A stretch of 64,000 nt of DNA, taken from contig JARYMB010000006.1 in assembly GCA_029907345.1 (NCBI GenBank), positions 35,829-99,828 of the forward strand, read 5' to 3'. Shown here one piece after another: positions 60,591 to 64,000 of the stretch. The stretch comes from Methanolinea sp. Its GTDB lineage: Archaea; Halobacteriota; Methanomicrobia; Methanomicrobiales; Methanospirillaceae. Both the position numbers and the translations under genes were made by a program. Position 1 is the stretch's first letter; the number at the start of each line of letters is the position of its first letter. The notes under the pieces were generated by a model, which saw only the letters and a program-made list of their open reading frames with translations, had not been told where the DNA came from and searched no databases.

Positions 60591-61754
60591 TTACGTTCGA
60601 ACTTTGGCCAGGGCTTCGCGGAGTACAGAATGGGGCGCAATCGTCTTGATAGCGGTACCGCTGAAATGGGCCCGTGATGCTTCGTATCCCCTGTCCCTGA
60701 GGGACTGGATTACCTCGTCGATCGGGGGAGGGGATACGTGGAAATGGCGGGCCAGACGATGGTAGTCGTAATGGTAGGGGATATCAAGTTCGTTTCGGCA
60801 CGTTTGCACCAGTTTTTGGAGTTCTCCGCCCAGCCGGAACCCGCTTGGAGGGATGGACTCATGGAGAAGGTCCAGGATGTCCCCGTCCTGGAGATGCCCT
60901 GTCCAGAGTGGACCGACAGGTACAAGCGCAATCCTGCAATACGGGCATTCCTCCCCGGATGGCAGGATCCCGGTAGTATGGGTCCGGAATATGCAGGATG
61001 GGCACTGGAGGATGTATCCCATCACGCCAAGGGATCTGTCTGCCATTCGGGCTCCTCGAAGGAGGCGCACGTGGACACGACAGTAGTGCTCCCGCGAATA
61101 GGAAAAGAGGGGTTCGATTCCCCGGTCATACCTGGCAGCTGCCCTCGCGATAAATCCAAGGAGGATCCGGAGTCCGGTCTCTGCATGGTACTCGTTGTTC
61201 AGTGCGATTGCAAAATACCGTCGAATCCCGGCATTCCTGTGTGCACCGCAGAGGGGTGCCGTGTCTGTTGCAGTTACGAAGAGGAACCTGCCACACCCCT
61301 TCAGAGCCGAATCGATGAAAGGTGCGGGGCTGCCGAAAGGGTCGATATCAACGGTCTCAAAGACCCTTCCGGAGAGGAGACAGTTTGCGTCGGCAGAGAC
61401 AACCTCGACGGGAACACCGAGAATCTCACTATTCCTGCGGATGAGGGCGGCTGCCTGCGGGTCGCGGTCGTTGATAGTGACAGGGACTCCGCACTCCTTT
61501 GCGATGCGGAGTCCCCTGACACCTGTTGCACCCATCGCATCGAGATAACGGGAGACAGGGAGGGCTTTTGAGAGGAGCACCGTTGCATCCCGTGCAAGTT
61601 CCATACGGGGGTTGTAGAACACCGGTGCCGATCCGGGAGGGAAAGGGTGGAAAGGGTCGGTAGCGGGGACTAAAAACTTTACTCGTCCTTCCTCTGCCCA
61701 AACATACTCCATAGCGGGAGAATGTGGCGGTTCGACACGCTTATACCTTCTCAT
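60591..61754 (-). CDS. trm1: tRNA (guanine26-N2)-dimethyltransferase Trm1
   Basis: FYNPRMELARDATVLL, DAMGATGVRGLRIA, DIDPFGSPAPFIDSAL, TATDTAPLCG. Confidence 0.94.
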   Translation of the reverse strand: MRRYKRVEPPHSPAMEYVWAEEGRVKFLVPATDPFHPFPPGSAPVFYNPRMELARDATVLLSKALPVSRYLDAMGATGVRGLRIAKECGVPVTINDRDPQAAALIRRNSEILGVPVEVVSADANCLLSGRVFETVDIDPFGSPAPFIDSALKGCGRFLFVTATDTAPLCGAHRNAGIRRYFAIALNNEYHAETGLRILLGFIARAAARYDRGIEPLFSYSREHYCRVHVRLLRGARMADRSLGVMGYILQCPSCIFRTHTTGILPSGEECPYCRIALVPVGPLWTGHLQDGDILDLLHESIPPSGFRLGGELQKLVQTCRNELDIPYHYDYHRLARHFHVSPPPIDEVIQSLRDRGYEASRAHFSGTAIKTIAPHSVLREALAKVRT

Positions 61755-61772
61755 CGGCAATGAGTTATGGCA

Positions 61773-61847
61773 GGGCGTGTGGCCTAGTCTGGACAGGGCG
61801 GCAGCCTCCTAAGCTGTAGGTCGGGGGTTCAAATCCCTCCACGCCCG
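61773..61847 (+). tRNA. tRNA-Arg (CCU)
   Basis: GGGCGTGTGGCCTAGTCTGGACAGGGCGGCAGCCTCCTAAGCTGTAGGTCGGGGGTTCAAATCCCTCCACGCCCG. Confidence 0.95.
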
Positions 61848-61917
61848 TTCTTTTCCGCACTTTTGTAACGTTTTTCCCGGGAAGGATACCTTTTTTCCTG
61901 ACAGGACAACAACAGGT

Positions 61918-62778
61918 ATGCAGGAGGAGTGTCCCATCTTTCCCGGTCCCGGTTATATTCAGGTCATCCGCCCTGTCAATGCCGTCCTCGCAGGCCTGGC
62001 CGGAATCGTCGGGTACCTGATGGCGACGGGTACCCTCGTCCCCGGGGTCATATGGATCTTCCTTGTCGTTTTCTTCGTTACCGCGGGGGGTAACGCCATC
62101 AATGATTACTGCGACGTGGAGATCGACCGCATCAACCGGCCGGGACGTCCCATTCCTTCCGGGGCGGCAGACAGGGATACAGTACTGGTCTATTCCGCGA
62201 TCCTTTTCCTGTGTGGTCTCGCCGTCTCGTTCACGACAAACCCCCTCTGCGTGGCAATCGCGGCCTTCAATACATTCCTCCTCGTCTGGTACGCAATCAG
62301 CCTGAAGCGGACTCCCGGGGCTGGAAACATAGCAATCTCGTACCTGACGGCCTCGATATTCGTCTTCGGGGCTGCCTTTGCAGGTGCCGGTGCAGCCCTG
62401 AAAGTCGTTCCCATTGCCCTTGTCACCTTCTTTGCCATGCTCGCCCGCGAACTCTGGAAGGATGCCGAGGACGTTATGGGTGACGCGGCAGGCGGGGCGT
62501 TGACACTTCCCGTTCGGATCGGGGTATACCCCGTCATCCGGCTGGGATTCGTGTTCCTTGTGGCCGCGATTTGTGCAAGCCTCGTCCCCTTTCTCTGGTG
62601 GGGAACGCCCTACCTTGCGGGAATCGCCGTCGTGGACCTTCTCGTCTTCTGGACCGCCTTCAGGGCACTCTCCTGCCGGACACCCGGGTGCCTGAAGGAG
62701 ACCAGGGCTACGACACACGTCAAGTACGCCATGTTTACGTCACTCGTGGTGTTCTCCCTCGCGGCCCTCTTCCTGTGA
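61918..62778 (+). CDS. UbiA-family prenyltransferase (geranylgeranylglycerol-phosphate geranylgeranyltransferase)
   Basis: IRPVNAVLAGLAGIVGYL, GGNAINDYCDVEIDRINRPGRPIPSG, RELWKDAEDVMGD. Confidence 0.9.
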   Translation: MQEECPIFPGPGYIQVIRPVNAVLAGLAGIVGYLMATGTLVPGVIWIFLVVFFVTAGGNAINDYCDVEIDRINRPGRPIPSGAADRDTVLVYSAILFLCGLAVSFTTNPLCVAIAAFNTFLLVWYAISLKRTPGAGNIAISYLTASIFVFGAAFAGAGAALKVVPIALVTFFAMLARELWKDAEDVMGDAAGGALTLPVRIGVYPVIRLGFVFLVAAICASLVPFLWWGTPYLAGIAVVDLLVFWTAFRALSCRTPGCLKETRATTHVKYAMFTSLVVFSLAALFL

Positions 62779-63489
62779 AGGAGTGGAAGAAAAAAGGGCT
62801 TCTGAAGCCTCATGGGGTATCCTTGCGGGGTCGACACCCAGCGACGCCACCTCCATGACCTTCTCCCAGTCGACACTCGTCTCCACGCACCCGTCTTTCT
62901 GCGTGACGACTCCCATCGAGACAAGACCCATCTTATCGGACATCTCGAGACCGTCCTTGACTTCGGCGAGGCATCCGACACCGATGATGGCTCTCGGGCG
63001 GTATGCCCGGACCATGCGCTTGATGAAAGAGGATCCGGGCACGATGAAGACACGGTAGCCCATGGCCGAGAGGATCTTCCTCCAGTACCCAAGACTGCAT
63101 GACCCGCAGCTTCTGCAGGCGAGACCTTCGGGCGAGAGGTGGGCAGGACACCTGGATGAACGCAGGCACTGGGGAAAGAAGATCGCCCTCTCTTCCGGCG
63201 GGATCTCTGCGAAGCTCTGCTTGTGCATGGTATTGTGCAGGGTGATGAAGAACGTGAGAACCTCGCTGTCTTCGAGACCGAAGAGGCGGAAGAATGCCTT
63301 TGCCAACCCTTCGACGAGGACCATGCCGGCCTTGACAAAACGGGGTAAGATGAGTCTTCCCGTATTGATGGAGAGGATGGATATCCATACGAGCAGGAGG
63401 GAGAAGACGAGGAGGCCGAAGAGAATGATGAGGGTGATCTCGCCCACGAGGAAGATGATACCTTCAAGGGTCACAGGTGCAAAAACCAT
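62740..63489 (-). CDS. DUF116 domain protein
   Basis: IFFPQCLRSSRCPAHLSPEGLACRSCGSCSLGYWRK...RAIIGVGCLAEVKDGLEMSDKMG. Confidence 0.93.
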   Translation of the reverse strand: MVFAPVTLEGIIFLVGEITLIILFGLLVFSLLLVWISILSINTGRLILPRFVKAGMVLVEGLAKAFFRLFGLEDSEVLTFFITLHNTMHKQSFAEIPPEERAIFFPQCLRSSRCPAHLSPEGLACRSCGSCSLGYWRKILSAMGYRVFIVPGSSFIKRMVRAYRPRAIIGVGCLAEVKDGLEMSDKMGLVSMGVVTQKDGCVETSVDWEKVMEVASLGVDPARIPHEASEALFSSTPSQEEGREGEHHE

Positions 63490-63493
63490 TGCA

Positions 63494-64000
63494 TTACACC
63501 GGATTCCTGGATATTAATGCTTTTTTAAGGGCCATCCAGTCGGGGGGCGGATGAAAGACGCCGATATCCGTGATGAATGCAGTGACCAGATCGTGGGGAG
63601 TGATATCAAAGGCGTAATTCTTTACCGCCACCCCATCGGGAACCACGGTAGCCCTCCCGCATGATGCCACCTCTTCCCTTGCCCTTTCCTCGATGACAAC
63701 GTCCCGGGCAGCATGGATGGGATCGAACGTGGTGACAGGTGCAGCAACATAGAACGGGATATCGTGGTACCGGGCACAGACCGCGTGCATGTATGTCCCC
63801 ACCTTGTTGAAAACAGCATCCCGCGTGATCCGGTCAGCCCCGACGATGACGAGGTCGACCTCGTGACGCTGCATCAGGAAGGCAGCCTCGGAGTCGGGGA
63901 TGACGGTGACAGGGATGCCGTCCCTCCGGAGTTCCCATGCCGTCAGGCGGGCGCCCTGGAGGAGCGGGCGGGTCTCGCACGCGATGACAGAAACCTGCTT
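63494..64000 (-). CDS. mtnA: S-methyl-5-thioribose-1-phosphate isomerase / aIF-2B-like (partial, runs off right edge)
   Basis: VIACETRPLLQGARLTAWELRRDGIPVTVIPDSEAAFLMQRHEVDLVIVGADRITRDAVFNKVGTYMHAVCARYHDIPFYVAAP...NYAFDITPHDLVTAFITDIG. Confidence 0.9.
   Translation of the reverse strand, partial: KQVSVIACETRPLLQGARLTAWELRRDGIPVTVIPDSEAAFLMQRHEVDLVIVGADRITRDAVFNKVGTYMHAVCARYHDIPFYVAAPVTTFDPIHAARDVVIEERAREEVASCGRATVVPDGVAVKNYAFDITPHDLVTAFITDIGVFHPPPDWMALKKALISRNPV

Noticed and set aside
60452-60649. 65-aa plus-strand ORF (MIPCACHRWHEGWFLRENRPLNGHYFLMRDETGQLAFPIAGRFFPL...)
   Set aside because: Overlaps the 3' end of trm1 antisense and lacks a recognisable family. Possible but not supportable without conservation data.
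61765-62718. 317-aa minus-strand ORF
   Set aside because: Antisense to tRNA-Arg and the UbiA-type gene; acidic/Gly/Arg artefact composition.

Overview
The window is gene-dense euryarchaeal DNA. Gene content suggests a methanogen of the Methanomicrobiales type (inference, not tested). It carries: two proteasome-activating nucleotidase (PAN) paralogues; an almost complete archaeal shikimate / aromatic amino acid operon (two tandem ADTH-synthase/DhnA-type aldolases, 3-dehydroquinate synthase II, tyrA, pheA, aroA, an aroK-aroE fusion, aroC, with aroD just downstream on the other strand); RNase P RNA on the minus strand; archaeosine genes (tgtA, arcS, and a distant RaSEA); an Nfn/Sud-like flavoprotein pair; PCNA and primase large subunit; dapA/dapB/asd; alba; an archaeal histone; a ribbon-helix-helix (CdrS-like)-ftsZ pair; CobD/CobY; a PiT-PhoU-like pair; and three tRNAs. 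I saw no CRISPR array and no intact transposase. The most interesting non-coding signals are: (1) a candidate leader-peptide attenuator in front of the aromatic operon (MQGECFFAGECFYLR*, followed by mutually exclusive hairpins, one with a T-run); (2) a roughly 240-255 bp intergenic element present twice, with complementary ends and a compensatory base change between copies, either a structured ncRNA or a MITE-like element; (3) an 11-bp-period repeat array upstream of the RHH-ftsZ operon that looks like an operator. All family assignments come from reading the translated sequences. No database search was run.
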